A DNA stretch of 42,246 bases from an uncultured Pelagibacteraceae bacterium (GTDB lineage Bacteria; Pseudomonadota; Alphaproteobacteria; Pelagibacterales; Pelagibacteraceae): NCBI GenBank assembly GCA_902598015.1, contig CACJZT010000009.1:1-42246 (forward strand), written 5' to 3'. The notes below the pieces were generated by a model. The model was not told where the DNA came from. It ran no database searches and worked only from the letters and a program-made list of their open reading frames with translations. The position numbers and the translations under genes are program-made. Below, in pieces: positions 25,524 to 34,095 of the stretch (position 1 is the stretch's first letter; every line of letters starts with the position of its first letter).

Positions 25524-26273
25524 TTATTTTTTTCCCATAATCCAACCAATGACTTCATCTCTTGAAGTTTTATCTAATTGAGACTCAGCAAAGTTTGTTC
25601 CTTGAAAAAGTGCCATTACTCTGTCGCAAACAGTAAAAATATCATCCATTCTATGACTTATTACTATAACACCTACGCCAGTACTTTTTAATTTGTTAAT
25701 TAGGTCTAATACTTTTCCAACTTCTTTTATTGCTAAAGCAGCAGTTGGTTCATCCATTATAACAACTTTGGCATTAAATGCTGTTGACCTAGCTATTGCA
25801 ACCGCTTGTCTTTGTCCTCCAGATAATTCCTCTACTTTCTGATCAGCACTTTTAACATTTATTTTTAGTTTCTCTAAGTGTGCGCTTGTCATTTCTTGAA
25901 TTTTTTTAAAATCTAGAAATTTTAAAAAGCCAATATTTTTTGTTGGCTCTCTTCCTAAGAATATATTTTCTCCAATAGGTAAATTACCTGCCAATGCAAG
26001 ATCTTGATAAACCATTTCTAAACCTAAATTTTGAGAGTCTTTTGGACTATCTAATACGTGTTCTTTACCCTCAAAAAATAAAGCACCTGCACTTGGTTTG
26101 TACAAACCAGATAATACTTTCATTAGTGTAGATTTACCTGCACCATTGTCTCCCACTACACCTAAACATTCACCTTCGTGCACTTTTAAATTTACATTTT
26201 CTAAAGCAGTTATTGTTCCAAAATACTTTGTGATACCTTTAGCCTCTAAGAGCAATTTATTTGTTGAAGTCAT
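25524..26273 (-). CDS. Ribose-type ABC ATPase, single nucleotide-binding domain
   Basis: ATPase of the first sugar importer, 249 residues: only one ABC domain, whereas RbsA of E. coli carries two in about 500 residues. Walker A is GDNGAGKST (about residue 42), the signature LSGGQRQAVAIAR, and Walker B VVIMDEPTAAL. Single-domain versions are known in alphaproteobacteria (FrcA-like) and act as homodimers. It follows the 2-hydroxyacid dehydrogenase gene by 22 bases in the iolD-to-rbsK run. Confidence 0.92.
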   Translation of the reverse strand: MTSTNKLLLEAKGITKYFGTITALENVNLKVHEGECLGVVGDNGAGKSTLMKVLSGLYKPSAGALFFEGKEHVLDSPKDSQNLGLEMVYQDLALAGNLPIGENIFLGREPTKNIGFLKFLDFKKIQEMTSAHLEKLKINVKSADQKVEELSGGQRQAVAIARSTAFNAKVVIMDEPTAALAIKEVGKVLDLINKLKSTGVGVIVISHRMDDIFTVCDRVMALFQGTNFAESQLDKTSRDEVIGWIMGKK

Positions 26274-26295
26274 TTAATTTAAATTAAAAAAAAAA

Positions 26296-27315
26296 TTAAT
26301 TAATTGCAACAGGTTTTGACCTTAAAAGATGAACAGTTTTTCTTAGAGCTCTTTTACAAAATCTTGGATTAAGATTTTTTGAAATTAATTTCATATCTTC
26401 AAAAACAATATTGCCCATTTCCTTGAATGCCTCGTCTAAAGCACCCGCTCTATGTGCAGAAAATAAAACATTTTTTAATTTTCTTATTGGGTCATTTTTT
26501 TTAACTGGTTCTTCCGGAAAAACATCAAGCGCTGCATAAATATCACCTTTTTTAAGCCTATTTTTTAAATCTTTAAAGTTAACAACTGCAGCTCTACTCA
26601 TTAGTATAAAAAGTGAGTTTGATTTCATAAGATTGAGTAATTTTTTATCAATCAGTCCTTTGTTTTTTGTAGTAATTGCAGCGAGCACATAAATAACTTC
26701 ACATTTTTTAAACATTTTTTTTAAAGTAATTGGTTTAAATCCTTGATTAATAATTTTTTTGTTTGGTATCCAAGGATCATAGATATTTATTTTGCTCGAA
26801 AATGGTTTTAATAATGGAACCAAAGCTTTTCCTAGGTCTCCAAATCCCAATAATCCAATTCTTTTGTCTGATAACAATGAAGACTTAAGATTTCCATCTA
26901 ATCCGTACTTTTCCTTTTTATTAATGAAATCCTGATTTGCTCCATGAATATTTCTAAGAAGAGAGAGTGTAAATCCAAGTGCAATTTCTGCGACTGGTTT
27001 CGAGAAAACGGGTGAAGTTGCAATAACATGAATGCCTTTATCAAAGCAATAATTATAATCCATATTATCTAGAAAGTTACTTTCAACGTTTATTACTGCT
27101 TTCAACTTTTTTGCTTTCATTAACAAAAATTTAGGAAGATCAGGCTGTCCAATTATAAATTTCGCTTTATGAATATTATTAATATAAAATTTTTGTTTAT
27201 TTGTTTTTGGTGCGAAAATAAGCTTAAATTTATTTTTTAACTCATTTAATTTTGGTTTTGAAAAAATAAGCTCCATAGTTCTTGGATACGGATCAACAAT
27301 TGCAATATCTTTCAT
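26296..27315 (-). CDS. D-isomer 2-hydroxyacid dehydrogenase
   Basis: An NAD(P)-dependent dehydrogenase of 339 residues. The cofactor motif is GLLGFGDLGKALVPLL, and the catalytic Arg, Glu and His are expected in MSRAAVV, FPEEPV and FSAHRAGA. Members reduce hydroxypyruvate, glyoxylate or other 2-keto acids. The specific substrate is not evident. It sits three bases after the Gfo/Idh gene and before the ABC ATPase, so a role in handling a product of the imported polyol or sugar is inferred. It is only distantly similar to the second such enzyme at 32639. Confidence 0.86.
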   Translation of the reverse strand: MKDIAIVDPYPRTMELIFSKPKLNELKNKFKLIFAPKTNKQKFYINNIHKAKFIIGQPDLPKFLLMKAKKLKAVINVESNFLDNMDYNYCFDKGIHVIATSPVFSKPVAEIALGFTLSLLRNIHGANQDFINKKEKYGLDGNLKSSLLSDKRIGLLGFGDLGKALVPLLKPFSSKINIYDPWIPNKKIINQGFKPITLKKMFKKCEVIYVLAAITTKNKGLIDKKLLNLMKSNSLFILMSRAAVVNFKDLKNRLKKGDIYAALDVFPEEPVKKNDPIRKLKNVLFSAHRAGALDEAFKEMGNIVFEDMKLISKNLNPRFCKRALRKTVHLLRSKPVAIN

Positions 27316-27318
27316 GAT

Positions 27319-28473
27319 CTATAAGAGAATTTTTTTTACTTCTTCTTCCGTAAATCTTTTTGGCTTTTCACAATTAGTTTTTATTTTTTGAGGTACTCCA
27401 GTTGTTGCAGCTTTCATAGTAGACTCAATTATATCTAAAACATGAAGAGATAGCTCTCCAGAACATCGATGTTTTTTCTTTTTTTCGATTGAATATAACA
27501 TCTCAGACATTCCAACACTTCTATAGTTTGCATTTGTTGGTGACTCATTAGATCTACCGCTGGCAGATGTAATATTTATTTTTCCTAAATGCATTTTATC
27601 AGTTTTATGTTCACCCCAACGACCACCCTCTGTAACAGAAATATAAACAGATCCACCAAACATATTCGGATCAGGAACGATAATTGATCCTTTAGTTCCA
27701 TAAAGTTCCATATGATTTCTTTGATGATTAATAACATCAAAGGATAGAGTAACTTGAATAATTGCTTCATTATGAAATTGAATTGTTGCTAAATAAGTAG
27801 TTGGTGTTTCAACCTTAAATGTTTTTCCTTTATTTGGACCTGCTCTATAATTTCTTCTTTTAAAAGCCGTTAATGTTCTTCCTTGTACCTGTTTAGCTGG
27901 CCCTAAAAGATTAACAAGCGTTGTAAAAAAATAAGGACCCATATCTATTACTGGACCTCCCTCTTTTTTATACCAAGACTCTGGTTTTGGATGAAAGTTT
28001 TCAACACCAGGAAATGCAAAGATTGCATTTCCAAGTTTGATTTGTCCAATCAAATCAGAGTCAATTAATTCTTTTGCTTTTTGTCCACCTCCTCCAAGAA
28101 AAGTATCCGGCGCATTACCAATGTATAATTTTTTTTGTTTTGCCAAAGCCACTAGCTCTTTTCCTTTTTGAAAGTATGTTGCTAATGGTTTTTCTGAATA
28201 AACATGCTTACCTGCATTTAATACTTTTTTTGATACAGAATAATGTGATTGAGGAATTGTTAAATTTAAAATTACCTCAATATCTTTATCTTTTAGTATT
28301 TCATTAACAGTCATTGATTTGATGTTGTATAATTTCGCACATTTTTCAGCTGCTTTTTGATTAATATCTGCGCAAGCAACGATTTTGAAATTATTAAAAT
28401 ATTGGTGTCCTCTAAAATATGTTTCTGCGATATGGCCACATCCTATGAGACCAACCTTAAAAACTTTATTCAT
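27319..28473 (-). CDS. Gfo/Idh/MocA-family dehydrogenase
   Basis: An NAD(P)-dependent sugar or polyol oxidoreductase of 384 residues. The Rossmann motif GLIGCGHIAETYF starts at residue 8, and the catalytic motif SEKPLATY is at about 95. The C-terminal half has GGPVIDMGPYFFTTLVNLLGPA, where the usual His of the D-x-G-x-H motif is replaced by an aromatic residue, as happens in several subgroups. It lies five bases after iolD in the same run, which suggests oxidation of an inositol or of a related cyclic polyol or sugar. Inositol dehydrogenase proper is more likely the gene at 36155. Confidence 0.86.
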   Translation of the reverse strand: MNKVFKVGLIGCGHIAETYFRGHQYFNNFKIVACADINQKAAEKCAKLYNIKSMTVNEILKDKDIEVILNLTIPQSHYSVSKKVLNAGKHVYSEKPLATYFQKGKELVALAKQKKLYIGNAPDTFLGGGGQKAKELIDSDLIGQIKLGNAIFAFPGVENFHPKPESWYKKEGGPVIDMGPYFFTTLVNLLGPAKQVQGRTLTAFKRRNYRAGPNKGKTFKVETPTTYLATIQFHNEAIIQVTLSFDVINHQRNHMELYGTKGSIIVPDPNMFGGSVYISVTEGGRWGEHKTDKMHLGKINITSASGRSNESPTNANYRSVGMSEMLYSIEKKKKHRCSGELSLHVLDIIESTMKAATTGVPQKIKTNCEKPKRFTEEEVKKILL

Positions 28474-28478
28474 GAATT

Positions 28479-30323
28479 TTAGACACCTTGTCTTTGCTTT
28501 GATTTTCCTTCTTTATGAAGTTTTAATGCCTCTTCATTTTCTTTTGTTGATGGCATTTCTAAAGTAGGACTTTCCCAGTAAGCAGAACCTTCTAGCCACT
28601 CATAAGAATGAGTTTTTATTGAAATTAAATAAGTCACATCAGATTTTTTAGCTCTTTTAAATGCTTCTTCTAATTCAGAAATAGATGATACCTCCTCAGA
28701 TTTTGCACCCATACTCTCTGCATGTTTAGCAAAATTAACAGGTACAAGATTTGGAGCTTTTGAACTATTAAATAGACAATTAAATTCTTTCCCACCTTTA
28801 AATAATTGTAGCCTATTAATAACGGCATGACCTCCATTATCACATAAAACTATTATTAATTTATTATTTGTTATAACTGATGAATAAATATCTGAATTAA
28901 AAAGCAAATAAGATCCATCTCCTACAAAAGCTATTACTTCTTTATCTGGGTTGGCCATTTTTACTCCTAATGCACCAGAAATTTCATAACTCATACAGCT
29001 AAAACCCCATTCGGTTTCATGTGTATTTAATTCTTTTGGCCTCCAAATTTGTACAACTTCTCCAACCAATCCACCTGCTGCAGTAACAGCAATGTCTGTT
29101 GGATCTGAATTACGATATATTGCTCCTACAGCGTGTGCATAACTAGGTAGTTCTTGATTAGTTGGACCACTTTCTTTATCTACATAATCATTCCAATTTT
29201 TTAATTCATCTCTTGATTTTTTATGCCATTCATCAGGTGCTTTCCAATCTCCCAAAGCATTTGATAACTCTTGTAAGCTTACTTTTGCATCACCTATTAC
29301 TGATTGCGCCAAATGTTTGCTAGCATCAAATCTAGAGACATTAACACTAACAAGTGAAAAGTCTGGGTTCTCAAAATTTGCCCACGAACCAGTTGTGAAA
29401 TCAGCTAACTTTGTTCCAACAGCAATAGCTAGATCAGTTTGTTTTGCTAAATTATTTGCTGCTTTGCCTCCAAGACCACCTATGGGACCCAAAAAATGAG
29501 AGTGGTCTCTTTTCATTGTAGAGTAGCCCATAACAGTTTGTGTAACTGGTATATTGTGTTTAATTGCAAAATTACTTAGATCTTCCATTGCATCAGAGTA
29601 GAAAACCCCTCCACCTGAAATCAATAAAGGATTTTTAGATTTTTTAATTTGCTCAGCTGCTTGTTTTATTTGAAAATCATCAGGTCTTGGTCGTCTAATA
29701 TTATGAACTCTCTCTTTAAAAAATTCCTCAGGATATTCATATGTTTCACCTTGGACATCTTGTGATAATGATAAGCAAGCTGGTCCGCAATCTGCTGGAT
29801 CTAACATTGTTTGGATTGCTTGAGGTAATGTTTGTAAGATTTGTTCTGGTCTTGTAATTCTATCAAAATATTTTGTTACTGGTTTGAAAGCATCATTCTG
29901 AGTAATGCCAGGATTATTAAAATGCTCAACTTGTTGTAGAACCGGGTCAGGCATTCTGTTTGCATATGTATCTCCAGGTAAAAATAAAATTGGAAGTCTA
30001 TTGCTCATAGCAACAGCCGAGGCTGTAACCATATTTGTAGATCCTGGTCCAACTGAACTAGTTGCAACAAAAAATTGTTTTCTTCTTTTAGCTCTAGCAT
30101 ATGCTATTCCAGTCAGAGCCATATTTTGCTCATGATGCCCTCTATAAGTTGGTAATTTATCTTGATTTTCTTGTAGAGCTTGTCCTAAACAAGCAACATT
30201 GCCATGTCCAAAAATACCAAAAGCTCCAGCAAATAACTGCTCTTTTTTACCATCTATTAAAATTTTTTGAGCAATAAGATGTTTTATTATTGCATGTGCA
30301 CAAGTGAGCTTTATTTTTTTCAT
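28479..30323 (-). CDS. iolD: 3D-(3,5/4)-trihydroxycyclohexane-1,2-dione hydrolase IolD
   Basis: A thiamine-diphosphate enzyme of 614 residues that opens the ring of the diketo inositol intermediate to 5-deoxyglucuronate. The N-terminal region (IFGHGNVACLGQAL, YRGHHEQNMALTGIAYAR) is nearly diagnostic of IolD, with the cofactor-activating Glu65. The middle segment LPGDTYANRMPDPVLQQVEH is also typical. The ThDP motif runs from GDGSYLL (about residue 468) to VLCDNGG. The length matches the family. It heads the leftward run and is divergent from the aldehyde dehydrogenase gene across 52 bases. Confidence 0.93.
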   Translation of the reverse strand: MKKIKLTCAHAIIKHLIAQKILIDGKKEQLFAGAFGIFGHGNVACLGQALQENQDKLPTYRGHHEQNMALTGIAYARAKRRKQFFVATSSVGPGSTNMVTASAVAMSNRLPILFLPGDTYANRMPDPVLQQVEHFNNPGITQNDAFKPVTKYFDRITRPEQILQTLPQAIQTMLDPADCGPACLSLSQDVQGETYEYPEEFFKERVHNIRRPRPDDFQIKQAAEQIKKSKNPLLISGGGVFYSDAMEDLSNFAIKHNIPVTQTVMGYSTMKRDHSHFLGPIGGLGGKAANNLAKQTDLAIAVGTKLADFTTGSWANFENPDFSLVSVNVSRFDASKHLAQSVIGDAKVSLQELSNALGDWKAPDEWHKKSRDELKNWNDYVDKESGPTNQELPSYAHAVGAIYRNSDPTDIAVTAAGGLVGEVVQIWRPKELNTHETEWGFSCMSYEISGALGVKMANPDKEVIAFVGDGSYLLFNSDIYSSVITNNKLIIVLCDNGGHAVINRLQLFKGGKEFNCLFNSSKAPNLVPVNFAKHAESMGAKSEEVSSISELEEAFKRAKKSDVTYLISIKTHSYEWLEGSAYWESPTLEMPSTKENEEALKLHKEGKSKQRQGV

Positions 30324-30328
30324 TATTC

Positions 30329-30352
30329 TATATATAAATCTTTAACTTTTAA
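30329..30352 (-). promoter_or_regulatory. Possible iolD promoter and operator half-site
   Basis: On the minus strand TATATA (30329-30334) ends five bases before the iolD ATG. Just upstream lies TTAAAAGTTAA (30342-30352), an 11-base match to part of the palindrome at 37238-37253 before the second sugar importer. This position would suit a repressor site. The match is short and AT-rich, so it is a lead only. Confidence 0.28.
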
Positions 30353-30375
30353 CAATTAAACACAATTTAAAAAAT

Positions 30376-31818
30376 ATGTATAGCAATTTTGGTCAATTCA
30401 TTGATGGTCAGTGGCAACAAGCAGAAAAAAAAGAAACTTATAAAGTTATCAATCCAGCAACAGAAGAAGTTTTAGGAGAAGCATCAAAAGCGTCCTCTGT
30501 TGACGTTCAAAAAGCATTAAAATCAGCAGAGAAAGGACTCGAAACTTGGAAAAATACCACTCCATGGCAGAGGTCTTATGTAATAAGAAAAATTGCAGAT
30601 TTGATGCGTGAAAGAAAAGATGTATTGGCTAAATGGCTTACACTTGAAGTTGGAAAACCTCTTAAAGAAGCAATTGGAGAAGTTGGTGGTGGAGCAGATA
30701 TATTTGAATGGAATGCAGAAGAAACTAAGAGAATTTATGGTGAAACATTACAAAGTAGATTTCCAGAAACAAGAGTACATGTTTACTATCAGCCAGTAGG
30801 TGTTGTAGCAGCACTTGTGCCATGGAATTTTCCTATAGTTTTAGCATCTAGAAAAATTTCAACCGCACTGGCTGCTGGTTGTTCAGTTATTTGTAAACCA
30901 GATGTAATTACGCCTGGAGCAGTTATGGAACTTGTAAATATTTGTAAAGATGCTGGAGTTCCTGATGGAGTAGTCAATTTATTATCTGGAGACCCAGCAG
31001 AAATATCAAATGAATTACTTGAATCAGATATAATAAAAAAAGTTTCTATAACTGGTTCAACACGTGTTGGAAAATTAATACTTAAAAAAGCTGCAGATAA
31101 AGTTCAAAGAGTTACAATGGAATTAAGTGGTCATTCTCCATTTATAGTATTTGACGATGTTGACATGAATAAAGTTGCAGATATGGCAATAACAGCAAAA
31201 TTTCGAAACAATGGTCAAGTTTGTATATCCCCAAATAGGTTTTACATTCAAGAAACAAGAAAAGAAGAATTTGTAAATGCTTTCGTTGATAGAGCAAAAA
31301 AATTAAAAATTGGAAATGGTATGGATGAAGGTACTGACTTAGGACCTTTAACAACAGCAAAACGTTTGGAGGAGATTGAAAAATTAGTTGAAACGACAAA
31401 GAGTGAAGGCGCAAAAGTTGTTTTAGGTGGGAGTAGACCTTCAGGATTTAATAAAGGTTATTATTTTGAACCAACTGTATTTGATGAAGTGCAGGACAAT
31501 TTTACAATTATGAAAGAAGAACCTTTTGGTCCCTTAGTGCCCATTTTAACTTTCAAGGATTTTGACGAAGTAGTAGAGAGAGCAAATAATAATGACCTGG
31601 GACTTTGTAGCTATTTATATACAAACTCAATGGACAAAGCTAATAGAGCATCAGAAATGATGGAAACCGGTTGTGTAGCAGTAAATACAGCTGCAGTCGC
31701 AGTTGCTGAAGCTCCATTCGGTGGAATAAAACAAACCGGTTATGGTCGTGAAGGTGGATCTATGGCTATAAAAGATTATCTTAATATAAAGTATACCCAT
31801 ATGGGTCTAAAAACCTGA
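30376..31818 (+). CDS. NAD(P)-dependent aldehyde dehydrogenase
   Basis: An aldehyde dehydrogenase of 480 residues. The catalytic Cys283 is in NNGQVCISPNR and the general base Glu249 in MELSGHSP; the 34-residue spacing is canonical. VPWNFP and ITGSTRVGKLI form the cofactor site, and EEPFGPLVPI is near the end. The style is that of succinate-semialdehyde, lactaldehyde or glycolaldehyde dehydrogenases rather than acylating IolA. The HpaI-type aldolase four bases downstream makes an aldolase-derived aldehyde (for example lactaldehyde) a good candidate substrate. It is first in a rightward run. Confidence 0.9.
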   Translation: MYSNFGQFIDGQWQQAEKKETYKVINPATEEVLGEASKASSVDVQKALKSAEKGLETWKNTTPWQRSYVIRKIADLMRERKDVLAKWLTLEVGKPLKEAIGEVGGGADIFEWNAEETKRIYGETLQSRFPETRVHVYYQPVGVVAALVPWNFPIVLASRKISTALAAGCSVICKPDVITPGAVMELVNICKDAGVPDGVVNLLSGDPAEISNELLESDIIKKVSITGSTRVGKLILKKAADKVQRVTMELSGHSPFIVFDDVDMNKVADMAITAKFRNNGQVCISPNRFYIQETRKEEFVNAFVDRAKKLKIGNGMDEGTDLGPLTTAKRLEEIEKLVETTKSEGAKVVLGGSRPSGFNKGYYFEPTVFDEVQDNFTIMKEEPFGPLVPILTFKDFDEVVERANNNDLGLCSYLYTNSMDKANRASEMMETGCVAVNTAAVAVAEAPFGGIKQTGYGREGGSMAIKDYLNIKYTHMGLKT

Positions 31819-31822
31819 GTAA

Positions 31823-32614
31823 ATGAGAAAAAATAAAGCCAAAGAAATAATTAAAAATGGCAAAGCTGTAATCAATGGTTGGTTACAAATTCCAAGTACT
31901 GTTTCGGCAGAAACAATGGCTCAACAAGGATGGGACTCATTAACAATTGATATGCAACACGGGCTCGTTGATTACACGAATGCAATGCCAATGATGCAAG
32001 TGATTTCAGCGACTGAAGTCGTGCCTTTGGCAAGAGTTAATTGGAATGAACCTGGTCAAATTATGAAAATTTTAGACGCTGGATGTTATGGAATAATTTG
32101 CCCAATGGTAAGTAATCGAAAAGAAGCAGAAAGATTTGTTCAAGCATGTAGATATCCACCAGATGGATATAGAAGTTTTGGTCCAATGAGAGGGTTAATC
32201 TATGGAGGACCTGATTATGGAGATCATGCAAATGATGAAATATTAAAAATGGCTATGATTGAAACTAAAGAAGCTTTAGAAAATCTTGATGAAATTATGA
32301 GTACCCCAGGCCTTGATGGTATCTACATAGGACCTGCTGATTTAAGTTTGGCTATAGGAGAAAAGCCTGGTTTTGACAAAGGTGAGGATACTAAAGCTTA
32401 TTCAGAAATACTTAGAATATTAGAGCATGCAAAAAAAAATAATATATTTGCTGGAATTCATAACGGAAGTACTGACTACGCCAAAAAAATGATTGAAAAA
32501 GGTTTTCAATTTGTAACAGTTGGAGCAGACTCCAGATTTATAAGTGCGGGTGCGAAAAATACAGTTGAAAATTTAAAAGGCACAGTGAAATCAGAATTAT
32601 CTAAAGCCTATTAA
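31823..32614 (+). CDS. HpcH/HpaI-family 2-keto-acid aldolase
   Basis: A class II (metal-dependent) pyruvate aldolase of 263 residues. The catalytic His46 (DMQHGLVDY) and pyruvate-binding Arg71 (PLARVN) align with HpaI His45 and Arg70. RSFGPMRG and GLDGIYIGPADLSLAIG complete the metal and substrate site. Members cleave 4-hydroxy-2-oxoheptanedioate, 2-keto-3-deoxy-glucarate (GarL) or 2-keto-3-deoxy-L-rhamnonate (RhmA) into pyruvate and an aldehyde. With an aldehyde dehydrogenase upstream and a rhamnonate-dehydratase-like gene in the window, an RhmA-like role is reasonable but unproven. Confidence 0.88.
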   Translation: MRKNKAKEIIKNGKAVINGWLQIPSTVSAETMAQQGWDSLTIDMQHGLVDYTNAMPMMQVISATEVVPLARVNWNEPGQIMKILDAGCYGIICPMVSNRKEAERFVQACRYPPDGYRSFGPMRGLIYGGPDYGDHANDEILKMAMIETKEALENLDEIMSTPGLDGIYIGPADLSLAIGEKPGFDKGEDTKAYSEILRILEHAKKNNIFAGIHNGSTDYAKKMIEKGFQFVTVGADSRFISAGAKNTVENLKGTVKSELSKAY

Positions 32615-32638
32615 TAAATAAAGTATAAACTTTTACGT

Positions 32639-33598
32639 ATGAAAAAAATCTTAATAATAGGATCGATACATAATCATGGTATTGATTTACTAAAAGGAAA
32701 TAAAAATTTTGAATTTGAAGTTGTAGACAATACAGATACAGAATTTTTGAAAGATAAAATAAAAGACTGTGATGGAATAAGTATTAGAACATCTAAGTTG
32801 TCAAAAGAAATTATAGACTCAGCTAAGAATTTAAAAGTGATATCTAGACATGGTGTAGGCTATGACAATATAGATCTTAAAGCAACCAAGCAAAACAATA
32901 TCACATTAGCAATTACAGCTACAGCAAATGCTCAAGCTGTAGCAGAACATGTTTTATTCATGCTATTCAGCATTGCAAAAAGAAATAATATGTACAACGA
33001 GACTGTAAAAACTGGAAAGTTCAGTGATAGAACCAAGCTTCCTAAAACAATTGAGTTATGGAATAAAAGTATCTTAATTGCAGGTTTTGGTCGTATTGGA
33101 AAATGCTTACTTAAAAAATGCAAGGGTTTAGAAATGAACATTTTTGTTTATGATCCTTTTGTCAGCGAAGAGGAAATTAAAAAATTTGGTGGAACTAAAA
33201 TTAATGATTTAAATGAGGGTTTAAATAAAATGGATGCAATTTCAATTCATATGCCTCTAAACGAAAAAACAAAACATTTAATCAATTATAAAATGATAAA
33301 AAAAATGAAAAAAAATTGTATTTTAATTAATGCTGCAAGAGGTGGTATTATTAACGAGGAAGATCTTAATAAGGCATTAAACGAAGATTTAATTTTTGGT
33401 GCAGGGCTTGATGTTTTTGAAAAGGAGCCTCCATCTTTAGATAATCCATTGCTAAAAAATGAGAAAGCATTTTTAAGCCCTCATTCAGCAGTATTTACCG
33501 AAGAATGTTTGTCTAGAATGGGTATTGAAACAGTCCAAAATATTATTGATTTTTTTGACAATAAATTGGAAAAGTCAAAAATAGTAAAAATCTCATGA
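32639..33598 (+). CDS. D-isomer 2-hydroxyacid dehydrogenase, SerA-like without ACT domain
   Basis: A 319-residue NAD-dependent dehydrogenase. The catalytic domain starts with SRHGVGYDNIDLKA, the cofactor motif is IAGFGRIGKCLLKK, and the Arg, Glu and His of the active site lie in NAARGG, FEKEPP and SPHSAVF. It resembles 3-phosphoglycerate dehydrogenase but ends before any ACT or ASB regulatory domain, so hydroxypyruvate, glyoxylate or another 2-keto acid is a likelier substrate. It follows the aldolase by 24 bases and overlaps the next gene by four (ATGA). Confidence 0.87.
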   Translation: MKKILIIGSIHNHGIDLLKGNKNFEFEVVDNTDTEFLKDKIKDCDGISIRTSKLSKEIIDSAKNLKVISRHGVGYDNIDLKATKQNNITLAITATANAQAVAEHVLFMLFSIAKRNNMYNETVKTGKFSDRTKLPKTIELWNKSILIAGFGRIGKCLLKKCKGLEMNIFVYDPFVSEEEIKKFGGTKINDLNEGLNKMDAISIHMPLNEKTKHLINYKMIKKMKKNCILINAARGGIINEEDLNKALNEDLIFGAGLDVFEKEPPSLDNPLLKNEKAFLSPHSAVFTEECLSRMGIETVQNIIDFFDNKLEKSKIVKIS

Positions 33599-34095
33599 GC
33601 TTAAAATTAAAAAATTTTGGATTGTTAGAGTTTCTTATCATTATATCAGCTGTTTATGTGGTAGGAATGTTGATATGGACAGCGAGTACAAGGCCTGAAG
33701 TTGAAGCTCGTGCAAATTTAGTAAAAGAAAATCATAAAAAAGTTGTCGATTTTATTAATGGCGAAATTAATAATTGTGGAAATAACGATGAAGGGAAGAT
33801 AACAGTTTGGGGTGATCCATGTAATGCTGAATGGATAGCTGAAAAGGTTGTTAATCATATAAATGATAATCTTAAGATTGAAAATCCATTTTCAGATGAC
33901 AATAAAGTTAAAACAGACCCTGACCCAAGAATAAAAGCAGAGGGAAAAGCTGGTCAGTCAGTAGAAATGGGTGTTATTTTTATAATGTCATCAAATTTTC
34001 TAGCAGAACCAGGATCAGAGTGGATAGTTGGTACTTGTTTTAAATCTCCATGTGTTGCTGCTGGTAATAATGAATTAACTTCTTTATATAGATAG
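33595..34095 (+). CDS. Orphan pilin-like protein with one N-terminal helix and four cysteines
   Basis: A 166-residue protein of unknown function. Its start, KNFGLLEFLIIISAVYVV, mirrors the type IV prepilin signature GFTLIELMIVIA: Phe8 at +1, Glu12 at +5, then a hydrophobic helix to about residue 29 and a charged helix. The Gly at -1 is replaced by Asn7, so peptidase processing is doubtful. The C-terminal domain has Cys61, Cys76, Cys148 and Cys153, enough for two disulfides, as in minor pilins. It overlaps the dehydrogenase gene by four bases, although no pilus gene is nearby. Its stop touches the iolE stop on the other strand. Confidence 0.75.
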   Translation: MSLKLKNFGLLEFLIIISAVYVVGMLIWTASTRPEVEARANLVKENHKKVVDFINGEINNCGNNDEGKITVWGDPCNAEWIAEKVVNHINDNLKIENPFSDDNKVKTDPDPRIKAEGKAGQSVEMGVIFIMSSNFLAEPGSEWIVGTCFKSPCVAAGNNELTSLYR

